From Sediminibacterium magnilacihabitans (GTDB taxonomy: Bacteria; Bacteroidota; Bacteroidia; Chitinophagales; Chitinophagaceae), in the NCBI GenBank assembly GCA_002973575.1, contig PVEQ01000002.1, forward strand, positions 1-64,000: DNA of 64,000 nucleotides, written 5' to 3'. The first letter of the stretch is position 1. Every line of letters starts with the position of its first letter. The notes below the pieces were generated by a model. It was given only the letters and a program-made list of their open reading frames with translations. It ran no database searches and was not told where the DNA came from. The position numbers and the translations under genes are program-made. Positions 52,613 through 61,294 of this stretch are shown piece by piece.

Positions 52613-54649
52613 ATGAAATTTATGCCCAGACTTTGTGTGCTTGTGGTATTGCTGCTTGGTATTTTACAGCCGGGGATTTCCCAACAGGCATGTTCTACAT
52701 TGGGGCAAAATCCATACTCTGCTTTCCCTGTCTGTGGCAGCACTACATTTACCCAGCAGTCTGTACCTATCTGCGGTGGTAAATCTGTTCATACCCTTTG
52801 CACAGATGGCACCCCCTATACCGATAAAAATCCGTTCTGGTACAAATTTACCTGCTATACTGCCGGCACACTTGGTTTTGTCATCACGCCGTTGGCACAA
52901 AATGAGGATTATGATTGGCAATTATTTGATATTACCAATCATGATCCGATGGATGTCTACACTGATCCATCACTCTATGTTTCCTCTAACTGGTCGGGGT
53001 CTTACGGTCCAACCGGTACTTCCGCCAGTGCCCGTAACCCTTATGAATGTTCATCCCGCCCTGATCAGGGTGTATCAACATTCAGTACAATGCCCGCACT
53101 TATTGTGGGGCACCAATATATATTGCTGGTCAGCCATTTTTCTGATACACAAAGTGGTTATACTTTGTCTTTCGGAGGTGGTACTGCCAGTATTGTCAAT
53201 CCTATTGTTCCGCTCATTCAAAATGCGTACGCCGTTTGTGATGGTACTGAGATCGTTGTAGTGTTGAACAAAAAAATAAAATGCAAGAGTATTGATGCCG
53301 ATGGAAGCGATTTTAAAGTTACTGGCCCAGGCAATGTATCTATTGTTTCTGTTACCGGCAATGGATGCGGAAACAGTTTTGATTCAGATTCCATATTGTT
53401 GAAACTGAATGGAATACTCGCACCCGGCACCTACCGGGTAACTGCACAAGTGGGTACTGATGGCAATACACTGGTTGATAATTGTGATAACCAACTTGCA
53501 GCCGGATCCAATACCAGCCTGAGTTTTACTCCTGCTACCCCCACACCGATGGACAGCATCCGCCCTGTATTGTGCATCACCGACACCCTTCAACTGGTAT
53601 TCAAAAATCCTATCAATTGCAGCTCCATTGCAGAGGATGGCAGTGATTTTATCATCACGGGTCCGGTTCCGGTTACTATTAAAAGTGCCATGGGCAATTG
53701 CAGCGGTGGGGTATCTACCATCATCAATCTTTTTCTTACTGCACCTATCAAAACAAACGGCACATTCGTGATAACACTGCGCAATGGAAGTGATGGCAAT
53801 ACACTCATCAATGAATGCGGAAAAACCACCCCTGCCGGCTCTTCCGTCTCTTTCACCACACAAAATATTGTTACGGCCGATTTCCGGTCAACTGTCAATA
53901 CCGGTTGTAAATATGATACCCTCCTGCTCACGCATAATGGTAACAACAACGCCAGCCAATGGAACTGGAGCATAGACGACGGCAATATCAGCACTGTGCA
54001 GAACCCGGTATTCAAATACAATAAGTTCGGAACAAAAAAGATCAGACTGCTGGTTAGTAACGGCAAATGCAGCGATACGGCAGCAACTTCAGTTACGCTG
54101 CCTGACCTAACCGTAAAAGCAGCTTTTAATGCACGGGATTCTTTGTGCCCTTCCGATACCCTCGTCTTTACAGATGCCAGTACCAGTGCCAGTGGGGTTG
54201 TCAAGTGGAACTGGAATTTCGGGAATGGCACTACCAGTATGGTGCAGTCGCCACCTGCGCAACGTTACCCACTGGTTTCTCGCATCAGTTCTTATACTGC
54301 CCAGTTGGTTGCCACCAATAATAGTCACTGCAGTGATACTGCTTATCGAAGTATCACATTATTGGTTAGTTGTTATATAGCGGTTCCTTCGGCATTCACA
54401 CCCAATGGCGATGGGTTGAACGATTATCTCTACCCGCTCAACGCTTTCAAAGCCGGCAATATGATATTCCGGGTCTTCAACCGGTATGGGCAAATCATTT
54501 TTGAATCGGGGGATCCGGGCAAAAAATGGGATGGCACGCTCAACGGCATGCAACAACCCAGTGGTACTTATGTGTGGACACTTGAGTTCACCCATAAAGA
54601 CACGGGGCAAAAGTTGTTTATGAATGGAACAGCTGTATTAATAAGATAA
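52613..54649 (+). CDS. Surface protein with PKD repeats and type B T9SS C-terminal domain
   Basis: Protein of 678 residues with a signal peptide (PRLCVLVVLLLGILQPGISQ). An N-terminal domain with paired Cys (about 25-200) is followed by two Ig-like repeats with shared words (IKCKSIDADGSDFKVTG / INCSSIAEDGSDFIITG; DGNTLVDNC / DGNTLINECG). One or two PKD-like domains come next (about 420-595, ending ...SYTAQLVATNNSHCSDTAYRSI). The end, VPSAFTPNGDGLNDYLYP... WDGTLNGMQQPSGTYVW, is the gliding-associated CHU_C/type B sorting domain, so the type IX system exports it to the surface. ATG 52613 is preferred to GTG 52610. Its function is probably adhesion or carbohydrate binding. Confidence 0.9.
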   Translation: MKFMPRLCVLVVLLLGILQPGISQQACSTLGQNPYSAFPVCGSTTFTQQSVPICGGKSVHTLCTDGTPYTDKNPFWYKFTCYTAGTLGFVITPLAQNEDYDWQLFDITNHDPMDVYTDPSLYVSSNWSGSYGPTGTSASARNPYECSSRPDQGVSTFSTMPALIVGHQYILLVSHFSDTQSGYTLSFGGGTASIVNPIVPLIQNAYAVCDGTEIVVVLNKKIKCKSIDADGSDFKVTGPGNVSIVSVTGNGCGNSFDSDSILLKLNGILAPGTYRVTAQVGTDGNTLVDNCDNQLAAGSNTSLSFTPATPTPMDSIRPVLCITDTLQLVFKNPINCSSIAEDGSDFIITGPVPVTIKSAMGNCSGGVSTIINLFLTAPIKTNGTFVITLRNGSDGNTLINECGKTTPAGSSVSFTTQNIVTADFRSTVNTGCKYDTLLLTHNGNNNASQWNWSIDDGNISTVQNPVFKYNKFGTKKIRLLVSNGKCSDTAATSVTLPDLTVKAAFNARDSLCPSDTLVFTDASTSASGVVKWNWNFGNGTTSMVQSPPAQRYPLVSRISSYTAQLVATNNSHCSDTAYRSITLLVSCYIAVPSAFTPNGDGLNDYLYPLNAFKAGNMIFRVFNRYGQIIFESGDPGKKWDGTLNGMQQPSGTYVWTLEFTHKDTGQKLFMNGTAVLIR

Positions 54650-54705
54650 TGCAAAAGCCAAAATAGAATTTGAGTGTTTTTATATTTTAAGTTATGCATT
54701 TTGAA

Positions 54706-55194
54706 TTACAAACTCATATCATTACTTGTGAAACTCAAAGGCAGTAACATGCTCGCTTCCGGAATGATGTACACTTTCCCTTCCATACCACTAATGATGA
54801 TGCGAATGGGCGTTTTAAAATGTGTCTCGTGCTCCAGCAGACTCTGCCGGCAAAGGCCACATGGAGATACAGGGTGATCGCTGGCTCCATGCTGGTTGTG
54901 GTAACTAATGGCAAGCGTGGTAACCGGCACTCCCGGGTAAAGTGAAGAAGCCGCCGAAAGCAGCACCCGTTCGGCACAGATACCCACAGGATAACTCGCA
55001 TTCTCCTGGTTGCTTCCCTTCATCTCTTTTCCGTTGGCGAGCATCGCTACAGCCCCTACTTTAAATTCAGAATATGGCGCATAGGCTATCTGCGTCGTTT
55101 CACGGGCCTGGGCCAGTAACCGGGCATCCTGGGGCGCAAGCTGATCAATGCCATCATATACTTCGTAATCAAAACCATAATGCATTTGCTTCAT
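54706..55194 (-). CDS. cdd: Cytidine deaminase
   Basis: Protein of 162 residues, homotetrameric-type length. Converts cytidine and deoxycytidine to uridine and deoxyuridine. It has the zinc/catalytic motif SYPVGICAERVLLSAA (CAE) and the second ligand pair in VSPCGLCRQSLLEHE (PCxxC). The substrate-binding N-terminus is AYAPYSEFKVGAVAML. It stands alone; the upstream hairpin at 55218-55243 ends the lepB transcript. Confidence 0.95.
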   Translation of the reverse strand: MKQMHYGFDYEVYDGIDQLAPQDARLLAQARETTQIAYAPYSEFKVGAVAMLANGKEMKGSNQENASYPVGICAERVLLSAASSLYPGVPVTTLAISYHNQHGASDHPVSPCGLCRQSLLEHETHFKTPIRIIISGMEGKVYIIPEASMLLPLSFTSNDMSL

Positions 55195-55217
55195 AGCAAA
55201 CTTATTTAGACAAAAAA

Positions 55218-55243
55218 GTCCTCAACGCCAAAGCGATGAGGAC
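55218..55243 (-). terminator. Intrinsic terminator for lepB
   Basis: On the minus strand, a GTCCTCA/TGAGGAC stem with a 12-base loop is followed by T6 and lies 23 bases after the lepB stop. It also separates lepB from cdd. Confidence 0.75.
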
Positions 55244-55266
55244 CCCTTACGGTAAATAAAGATAAT

Positions 55267-56784
55267 CTATTTGATACTATTAAACAAGCGCTTCCAGCGC
55301 AAGCCCTTATCCCAGCTGAACCAGATCAGCGAGGCCTTTCCTACGATATGTGTTTCGGGTACAAAACCCCAGTAACGGCTATCCTGACTACGATGGCGGT
55401 TATCTCCCATCATCCAGTAATAAGTGTATTGCGTGGTATAAGTATTCGCTTCTTTTCCGTTGATGAAATATTTGCCGTCACGCTCTTCCAGTTTGCTGTG
55501 TTCGTAAGTAGCGATCAATCTCCTGTACAGCGCAATGGTTTGCGGATTGAGCGGCAGCACATCTCCTTTTTTAGGTATTCGGATGGGCCCGTAATTATCG
55601 ACCGACCAGGGATAATTGGCGTCGTCGTTAGGGAAAGTATTGCCCACAAAATTATCAACGTGCGGTGTTACCGATTTAATGTGAGGTTGCTTCTTCGCCA
55701 TCTCCGCCTCGGCATGTGTCATATTGATCACATACAACCCTGGTGTATTGGTAACAGGCCGTAGTTGCATGCGGTTATTGTCTTCCGTGTCGATCCCCAA
55801 TTCTTTTACGAGTTCTTCCGGCAAAGCATTGCCATCTGTGGTAACCAGGTATTCTGTTTGTGAATTGGGCGGAACCAGGGCAGGTTGTCCGTTTATATAT
55901 AATACACCTTCTTTTACCTGTAGCAGATCTCCTCCTACCGCCACGCAACGTTTGATGTAATTATCGGTTTTATCCATCGGATGTACAATGATGGGCGGCA
56001 GCGAAGCATCGGCCATCATTTCTTCGCGGTTACCCTTGTATTGGGTACGCAGCACATCATAATAAGTAACCTTACTGCCATAATCGGGATGATTGATGAT
56101 GGTATCTCCGGCGGGAAAATTGAACACCACCACATCGTTCCGTTTTACTTCTGAAAAAGCATAGAGTCGCTTATATGGCAACTGCACCGCTTTGATATAA
56201 GAAGGTGTTGTTTGCGAGAAGGGCATGGTATTGTGTACAAAAGGAAAACTGAGCGGCGTTTGTGGAATGCGGGCGCCGTAGGTCATTTTATTCACAAAGA
56301 GAAAATCATTGATCAGCAATGTCTTCTCCATACTCTCGGTAGGAATCACATACGCTTCAAAAATAAACGTGCGGATGATGGTAGCCGCCACTACGGCAAA
56401 TACACCTGCATCGATCCATTCCCTCGATACCGGCTTCCGATAACTGTGGAAGCCTGCTTCACCATGCCATTTTTCGTCTTTGGAGAAGCCGAGATAAGGC
56501 AGGTAAATAAAGGGCACCAGTACGGTAAGCGTATGATGTATCAGGTTGAACCGCTTGAAGTGCATTACAAAGATGATGGTGATCCAGATGGTAATGAATT
56601 GTCCCGCTATAGGAATCAGTTGCAACCAGAACCAGTATTTGCGTATATGGCATTGCTGAACAATGAGCCAGGTATTGTAGAAAGGAATCAGCGCTTTCCA
56701 GGGAGTGAGTCCCGCTTTTTTAAACATACCATACAAACCGATATGCCAGCCAACCACATAAATAATGCATAAAAACAAACCCAT
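55267..56784 (-). CDS. lepB: Signal peptidase I with extra N-terminal membrane domain
   Basis: Type I signal peptidase of 505 residues that cleaves signal peptides on the outer side of the inner membrane. The catalytic Ser151 is in [11 protein letters not shown] and the general-base Lys277 in [16 protein letters not shown], plus the later [19 protein letters not shown] box. Residues about 1-105 form an extra multi-pass segment ([25 protein letters not shown]..., DUF5684-like) before the anchor at 124-145, a fusion common in Bacteroidota. The spacing Ser-to-Lys is long, with an inserted region about 170-270. A terminator follows. Confidence 0.94.
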   Translation of the reverse strand: MGLFLCIIYVVGWHIGLYGMFKKAGLTPWKALIPFYNTWLIVQQCHIRKYWFWLQLIPIAGQFITIWITIIFVMHFKRFNLIHHTLTVLVPFIYLPYLGFSKDEKWHGEAGFHSYRKPVSREWIDAGVFAVVAATIIRTFIFEAYVIPTESMEKTLLINDFLFVNKMTYGARIPQTPLSFPFVHNTMPFSQTTPSYIKAVQLPYKRLYAFSEVKRNDVVVFNFPAGDTIINHPDYGSKVTYYDVLRTQYKGNREEMMADASLPPIIVHPMDKTDNYIKRCVAVGGDLLQVKEGVLYINGQPALVPPNSQTEYLVTTDGNALPEELVKELGIDTEDNNRMQLRPVTNTPGLYVINMTHAEAEMAKKQPHIKSVTPHVDNFVGNTFPNDDANYPWSVDNYGPIRIPKKGDVLPLNPQTIALYRRLIATYEHSKLEERDGKYFINGKEANTYTTQYTYYWMMGDNRHRSQDSRYWGFVPETHIVGKASLIWFSWDKGLRWKRLFNSIK

Positions 56785-56866
56785 ATTGTCCGATTAAGTA
56801 GTAACAAAAATATCCTTTTCACCCAGTTCCGGGCTTTCGGAAGGTCAAAGTTTTCTTAAATAAATG

Positions 56867-58027
56867 CTATTTGGGCAGTACATACGCCGCTACATCTGCC
56901 GCGGTGATCTCTTTACCCGATAAAATGATGAGTCGCTCCACCACATTCCGCAGTTCGCGGATATTGCCGGTCCAGTTGTGCTGCTTCAACACGTCCAACG
57001 CTTTTTTATCGATTCCCTTTTTGACCTGCCCGTATTCTTCTGCCACATCGGTCAGGAACTTTTCAACCAGCAGGGGCACATCATCGCGCCGCTCATTCAG
57101 CGAAGGCACATGTATCAATATCACGCCCAGCCTGTGGTACAGGTCGAGCCGGAAGCTCTTGGCATCTACTTCTTTGAGTAGGTCTTTATTGGTGGCGGCA
57201 ATTACACGCACATCTACCGATATTTCTTTTTCACCACCCACCCGGGTGATCTTGCCCTCTTGCAGTGCACGCAGCACTTTAGCCTGCGCGCCCAGACTCA
57301 TATCACCTATCTCATCCAGGAAAAGCGTTCCTCCATGTGCCTGTTCAAATTTGCCGATACGCTGTTTGATGGCTGAAGTGAAAGAGCCTTTTTCGTGGCC
57401 GAACAATTCGCTTTCGATGAGCTCGCTGGGAATAGCGGCGCAGTTCACTTCTACCAATGGTGCACCGGCACGGTTACTCTTCTCATGCAGCCAGCGGGCT
57501 ACTAATTCTTTACCGCTGCCATTCTCACCGGTGATCAGCACCCTGGCATCGGTAGGCGCTACTTTATCAATGGTCTCTTTGATCTTTACAATGGCTTCGC
57601 TCTCCCCAATGATCTCCTGTACTTTGGATACTTTGCGTTTGAGCACCCGGGTCTCTTTTACGAGCGAAGTCCTGTCCATCGCATTGCGGATGGTAATCAG
57701 CAACCTGTTGAGATCGGGCGGCTTGGATATATAATCAAAAGCCCCCTTCTTCACAGCATCCACTGCTGTTTCTATATTACCGTGCCCACTGATCATGATC
57801 ACCGGTATTTCCGGGTTGTGATCAGTGGCTTTTTGCAGGAATTCCAATCCGTCGAGTTTGGGCATTTTGATATCGCACAAAACAATGTCGTAGGTAGACG
57901 CTGTAAATTTTTTCAGTCCTTCTTCTCCATCCGCCGCCTCATCCACTTTGAATCCTTCATTCCCGAGAATATCTTTCAATACACTCCTGATGGCGCGTTC
58001 ATCATCAATGATCAGAATATTGGGCAT
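56867..58027 (-). CDS. NtrC-like response regulator, receiver plus AAA+ domain, no Fis domain
   Basis: Protein of 386 residues. The receiver has the phosphoacceptor Asp52 (LCDIKMPKLDG). The AAA+ domain has Walker A GENGSGKE (167-174), the L1 loop GSFTSA (214-219) where sigma-54 activators have GAFTGA, and Walker B LFLDEI (235-240). RNVVERLIILSGKEITAADV at the C-terminus is the end of the AAA+ lid. There is no Fis helix-turn-helix; the chain stops at AAYVLPK. It cannot bind DNA by the standard domain and may not contact sigma-54 in the usual way. The partner kinase is unknown; it may act through protein-protein contacts. Confidence 0.9.
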   Translation of the reverse strand: MPNILIIDDERAIRSVLKDILGNEGFKVDEAADGEEGLKKFTASTYDIVLCDIKMPKLDGLEFLQKATDHNPEIPVIMISGHGNIETAVDAVKKGAFDYISKPPDLNRLLITIRNAMDRTSLVKETRVLKRKVSKVQEIIGESEAIVKIKETIDKVAPTDARVLITGENGSGKELVARWLHEKSNRAGAPLVEVNCAAIPSELIESELFGHEKGSFTSAIKQRIGKFEQAHGGTLFLDEIGDMSLGAQAKVLRALQEGKITRVGGEKEISVDVRVIAATNKDLLKEVDAKSFRLDLYHRLGVILIHVPSLNERRDDVPLLVEKFLTDVAEEYGQVKKGIDKKALDVLKQHNWTGNIRELRNVVERLIILSGKEITAADVAAYVLPK

Positions 58028-58059
58028 GGTACTCTTTGTTTGTTGCTAAGATAGGGAGA

Positions 58060-60123
58060 TCAGAAACTATATTGGACACCGGCGAAAAAGTTCCGGCCGG
58101 GCGCCGGGTTATAGAACCTTTTACCAACGGCATTGATATCGTTCCCCAGGCTGTATACCTGGTTCAGGAGGTTATCAACACCTGCGAAAAAATGCAGTAT
58201 GCGGCCGTTCTTTTTCCAGCGATAGCCTGCCTTCCATTGCAGCAACTGGTATGCAGCCGCATACACATCGTTGGCATCCGTCAGCGGCAATGAGCTGGTA
58301 GCGTTCAATGAAACAGCGCTATAGAGACCATTCTTTGTTTCCAGGTCCAGTCCGCTTACCCAACCATTCCGCGGCACACCCGTGAGCGCATTACCCGAAT
58401 AATCGATGGTGCCTTGTTTGTACCCCTCGAAATAATAAGGCTGGTAGCTATAGCTGCTCCATACCTGCAGTTGGTTGATGAACCCTTGCGGCCGCAGCGG
58501 TAATCGATACCGCAACAGCGCCTCCACTCCTTTCTGCACAGCGCCTCCTGCATTTACAAAATATTCGGCTCCGGCGCTGTTAACCCTTCTTACAATCGCA
58601 TCCTGTAACCTGAAATAATAAGCAGCCACATCGAATTGCAAACGCCTGTTCAGCGCATAACCCTTGATCCCTGCCTCGTAGTTCCATCCCTGCTCTGCAT
58701 TCAGGTCTCCATGGTAGTTCCGGTCTGCCGGCCTGAGCTCAGCCTGCGTAGGCGGAGAAAATCCTTTGGCTATCAGTGCATATATTGTTACCCCAGGCTT
58801 CAACCGATAGGATAATGCTATGCGGGGTGTTAATACCGCATTGATCTGGCGGCGCTGTTCAACAGGCGAAGGGTCCGACATCCTGATGAAACTGTACGAT
58901 TGATTATTCAAACTCAAGCCCGCAGTAATATCCCATTTTGCATCCGGACGATAACTGGCCTGTGTAAACAGAAACCATTGTGCGGCGTGTACTTTGTCTT
59001 TGAATTGCACGGTGTCCTGCACACCGGCGCGGTTACCATAATCGTCAATGGCCGATCTGTTATATAGCCATTCTGCGCCGCTCACCCATTGCAACACGCC
59101 AGGTGAACGGCGTGGATGAAAACTGAAATGAAAACCTGCTCCAAGGTTGTCTTCAGCCCTTTTTTCATAATTGGTGATGAAGGGATTGCGGAACCGCGTG
59201 GTATTGGCTGTTACAAAACTTTTGAGTTGCCATACATCACTCAATGCCGCTTCATGAGATATGCCTGCAAAAAAAGTGCTGTTGTAAATGGCAGCTTTTT
59301 GCTGTACCGCACCTGGCAGGTTCCCGGCGGGCTGCCGCGCCAGTTGCGGATCCTGTTGCATTTGCGCCAGCGTAATACCCCCGGGTGTTTGATAATACAG
59401 GTTGGTATAAAAAAGCAGGAATTTCAATTGTTGTTGTTTGAAAGAAAAAGCACCGTTCCATTGCAATCCATCCCTGCGCATGGCCGACTGCTGGCGGTAA
59501 CCATCCGATTGTGTATGTACTTGTTGCAATGAAGAATGAAAGGTCTGGTTACTGTATTGCCATCCTGCTTGTTGTTGCAGCAGTCCGTACGACCCGCCCA
59601 ACAGCCCTGCTTCAAAATGATGTGTCGACTGCAGACTGAAAGTATCAACTGAGCGCAGCAACAATGCCCCGCCCGTGCCGGCGCCATATACGCTTGCAGC
59701 CGGACCTTTCAGCAGTTCTGCACCGCTGAGTTGCTGTACAGACAAGAGGTTGAGATAAGTATTACCTCCCCCATCGGTCAGGGGAAAATCATTCCAGTAT
59801 ACTTTTATATTACGTACCCCGAAAGGCGAGCGCAGCAGGCTGCCGCGGAAAGATAAGCGGTAGCTGGCAGGTGATCTTTCTTCCATCCGCACACCTGGTA
59901 TGGTATTGAAAGATGATACCAGGGTAACCGGAGATATTTTTTGTAATCCTTCCCTGTTGATCGTTGCAATGGCCGCTGGCAGTGATTCCCATTTTGCATT
60001 CCCATAAAAAGCAGTTACTACTACTTCGTCCAGTTTCGCAGCACTGTCTTGCTGACTGGTTTGCCAAGCAAACGACACTTTCGTTGAGCAACAAGCTATG
60101 AGCATGAGGAGGGAGAGGCGCAT
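58060..60123 (-). CDS. TonB-dependent outer-membrane receptor
   Basis: Receptor of 687 residues with a signal peptide (MRLSLLMLIACCSTKVSFA). The TonB box/plug begins LDEVVVTAFYGNAKWESLPAAI, and the plug continues FNTIPGVRMEERSPASYRLSFRGS and NDFPLTDGGGNTYLNLL...LLKGPAASVYG. The barrel fills the rest and ends GVQYSF with a C-terminal aromatic. No CarboxypepD-like N-terminal repeat and no SusD neighbour, so a siderophore or small-ligand role is more likely than a glycan system; this is inference. A terminator from pdhB precedes it by 30 bases. Confidence 0.92.
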   Translation of the reverse strand: MRLSLLMLIACCSTKVSFAWQTSQQDSAAKLDEVVVTAFYGNAKWESLPAAIATINREGLQKISPVTLVSSFNTIPGVRMEERSPASYRLSFRGSLLRSPFGVRNIKVYWNDFPLTDGGGNTYLNLLSVQQLSGAELLKGPAASVYGAGTGGALLLRSVDTFSLQSTHHFEAGLLGGSYGLLQQQAGWQYSNQTFHSSLQQVHTQSDGYRQQSAMRRDGLQWNGAFSFKQQQLKFLLFYTNLYYQTPGGITLAQMQQDPQLARQPAGNLPGAVQQKAAIYNSTFFAGISHEAALSDVWQLKSFVTANTTRFRNPFITNYEKRAEDNLGAGFHFSFHPRRSPGVLQWVSGAEWLYNRSAIDDYGNRAGVQDTVQFKDKVHAAQWFLFTQASYRPDAKWDITAGLSLNNQSYSFIRMSDPSPVEQRRQINAVLTPRIALSYRLKPGVTIYALIAKGFSPPTQAELRPADRNYHGDLNAEQGWNYEAGIKGYALNRRLQFDVAAYYFRLQDAIVRRVNSAGAEYFVNAGGAVQKGVEALLRYRLPLRPQGFINQLQVWSSYSYQPYYFEGYKQGTIDYSGNALTGVPRNGWVSGLDLETKNGLYSAVSLNATSSLPLTDANDVYAAAYQLLQWKAGYRWKKNGRILHFFAGVDNLLNQVYSLGNDINAVGKRFYNPAPGRNFFAGVQYSF

Positions 60124-60142
60124 CAGTTGATATTATGAAAAG

Positions 60143-60179
60143 ACAATAAAAAAAACCCGGAACACAAAATTCCGGGTTT
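60143..60179 (-). terminator. Intrinsic terminator for pdhB
   Basis: On the minus strand, the 10-bp stem AAACCCGGAA/TTCCGGGTTT (60153-60162 with 60170-60179) is followed by a T8 run. It lies just after the pdhB stop and before the TonB receptor start, so the two genes are separately expressed. Confidence 0.8.
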
Positions 60180-60197
60180 ACTGTATATATAATTCGT

Positions 60198-61184
60198 TTA
60201 TTTTTTCATGTACATGACTTCTTTTACCAGCTTCACCGTCCTGCTGATATCGGGAATGGCAAGCGCAGCGAGGTTGGGCGCATAGTGCATAGGCGCATCT
60301 GCGCTGGTGATGCGGCGAATTGGCGCATCGAGGTAATCGAAGCCCTCTTTCTGTATGCGGTAGGTGATCTCTGAAGAAACAGAAGCAAAGGGCCATTGTT
60401 CTTCTACAATCACCAGGCGGTTGGTTTTCTTAACACTTTCAAGGATGGTTCTCCAATCAAGCGGACGAATGGTACGGAGGTCGATCACTTCTGCACTCAC
60501 ACCTTCTTTTTCCAGTTCTGCAGCGGCGCCCAAAGCCACTTTCATCATCTTATTAAAAGAAACGATGGTTACATCGCGGCCCTGTTTTTTAACATCGGCC
60601 TTACCCAGGGGAATATAATATTCTTCTTCAGGCACATCGCTTTTATCACCATAGCCTACTTCCGACTCCATAAAAATAACGGGATCTTCTTCGTAACGGA
60701 TGGCTTGCTTCAGCAAACCTTTGGCATCATATCCATTAGAGGGTGATACCACTTTGAGGCCGGGAATATTGGCATAGTAGCTTTCAAAAGCTGTAGAGTG
60801 CTGGGCGCCCAGTTGGCCGGCGCTGCCGTTGGGTCCGCGGAACACGATCGGACAACCGATCTGTCCGCCGCTCATGGCCAGCATTTTAGAAGCGGTATTC
60901 AGGATCTGGTCCAGGGCCAGCACGGCAAAGTTCCAGGTCATGAATTCCACAACAGGACGTAGTCCGTTCTGGGCAGCACCCACTGCCACAGCAGCAAATC
61001 CCAGCTCAGAAATGGGTGTATCAATTACTCGTTTCTCTCCAAATTCTGCCAGCATACCCTGGCTCACTTTATAGGCTCCATTATACTCGGCCACTTCCTC
61101 ACCCATGAGGAAAACCCGCTCGTCTCTTCTCATCTCTTCACTCATGGCTTCACGCAAAGCCTCTCTTAAAGCAATTGAACGCAT
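60198..61184 (-). CDS. pdhB: Pyruvate dehydrogenase E1 component, beta subunit
   Basis: I use ATG 61184 (MRSIALREALREAMSEEM); the longer frame to 61262 runs through the promoter. The 328-residue product is the beta half of the thiamine-diphosphate E1 heterotetramer. It has GEEVAEYNGAYKVSQGML, RVIDTPISELGFAAVAVGAAQNG, the cofactor-binding Glu region, PNGSAGQLGAQHSTAFESYYANIPGLKVVSPSN and the C-terminal EGFDYLDAPIRRITSADAPM. No E1 alpha or E2 gene is adjacent, as often in Bacteroidota. lipA at 38.3 kb supplies lipoyl groups for the complex. Confidence 0.96.
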   Translation of the reverse strand: MRSIALREALREAMSEEMRRDERVFLMGEEVAEYNGAYKVSQGMLAEFGEKRVIDTPISELGFAAVAVGAAQNGLRPVVEFMTWNFAVLALDQILNTASKMLAMSGGQIGCPIVFRGPNGSAGQLGAQHSTAFESYYANIPGLKVVSPSNGYDAKGLLKQAIRYEEDPVIFMESEVGYGDKSDVPEEEYYIPLGKADVKKQGRDVTIVSFNKMMKVALGAAAELEKEGVSAEVIDLRTIRPLDWRTILESVKKTNRLVIVEEQWPFASVSSEITYRIQKEGFDYLDAPIRRITSADAPMHYAPNLAALAIPDISRTVKLVKEVMYMKK

Positions 61185-61208
61185 ATCGCTGTTGGTTAAA
61201 TTGAGGGG

Positions 61209-61240
61209 CAAAAATATAAGATTATGGGGTATAAAACCAA
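61209..61240 (-). promoter_or_regulatory. Bacteroidota-type promoter for pdhB
   Basis: On the minus strand, TTG (61238-61240) lies 21 bases before TATTTTTG (61209-61216), matching the TTG-N17-23-TAnnTTTG consensus. Transcription would start about 18 bases before the ATG at 61184. The TTG lies within the T-rich tail of the preceding terminator. Confidence 0.5.
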
Positions 61241-61271
61241 AAAGAAATCCCCTGTTGGGCAAACAGGGGAT
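61237..61271 (-). terminator. Intrinsic terminator for the second TonB receptor
   Basis: On the minus strand, a 10-bp stem ATCCCCTGTT/AACAGGGGAT (61247-61256 with 61262-61271) with a 5-base loop is followed by a T-rich tract. It lies 24 bases after the receptor stop and overlaps the pdhB promoter region. Confidence 0.7.
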
Positions 61272-61294
61272 CTTCCGGTTTATTGTTAAGCAGT

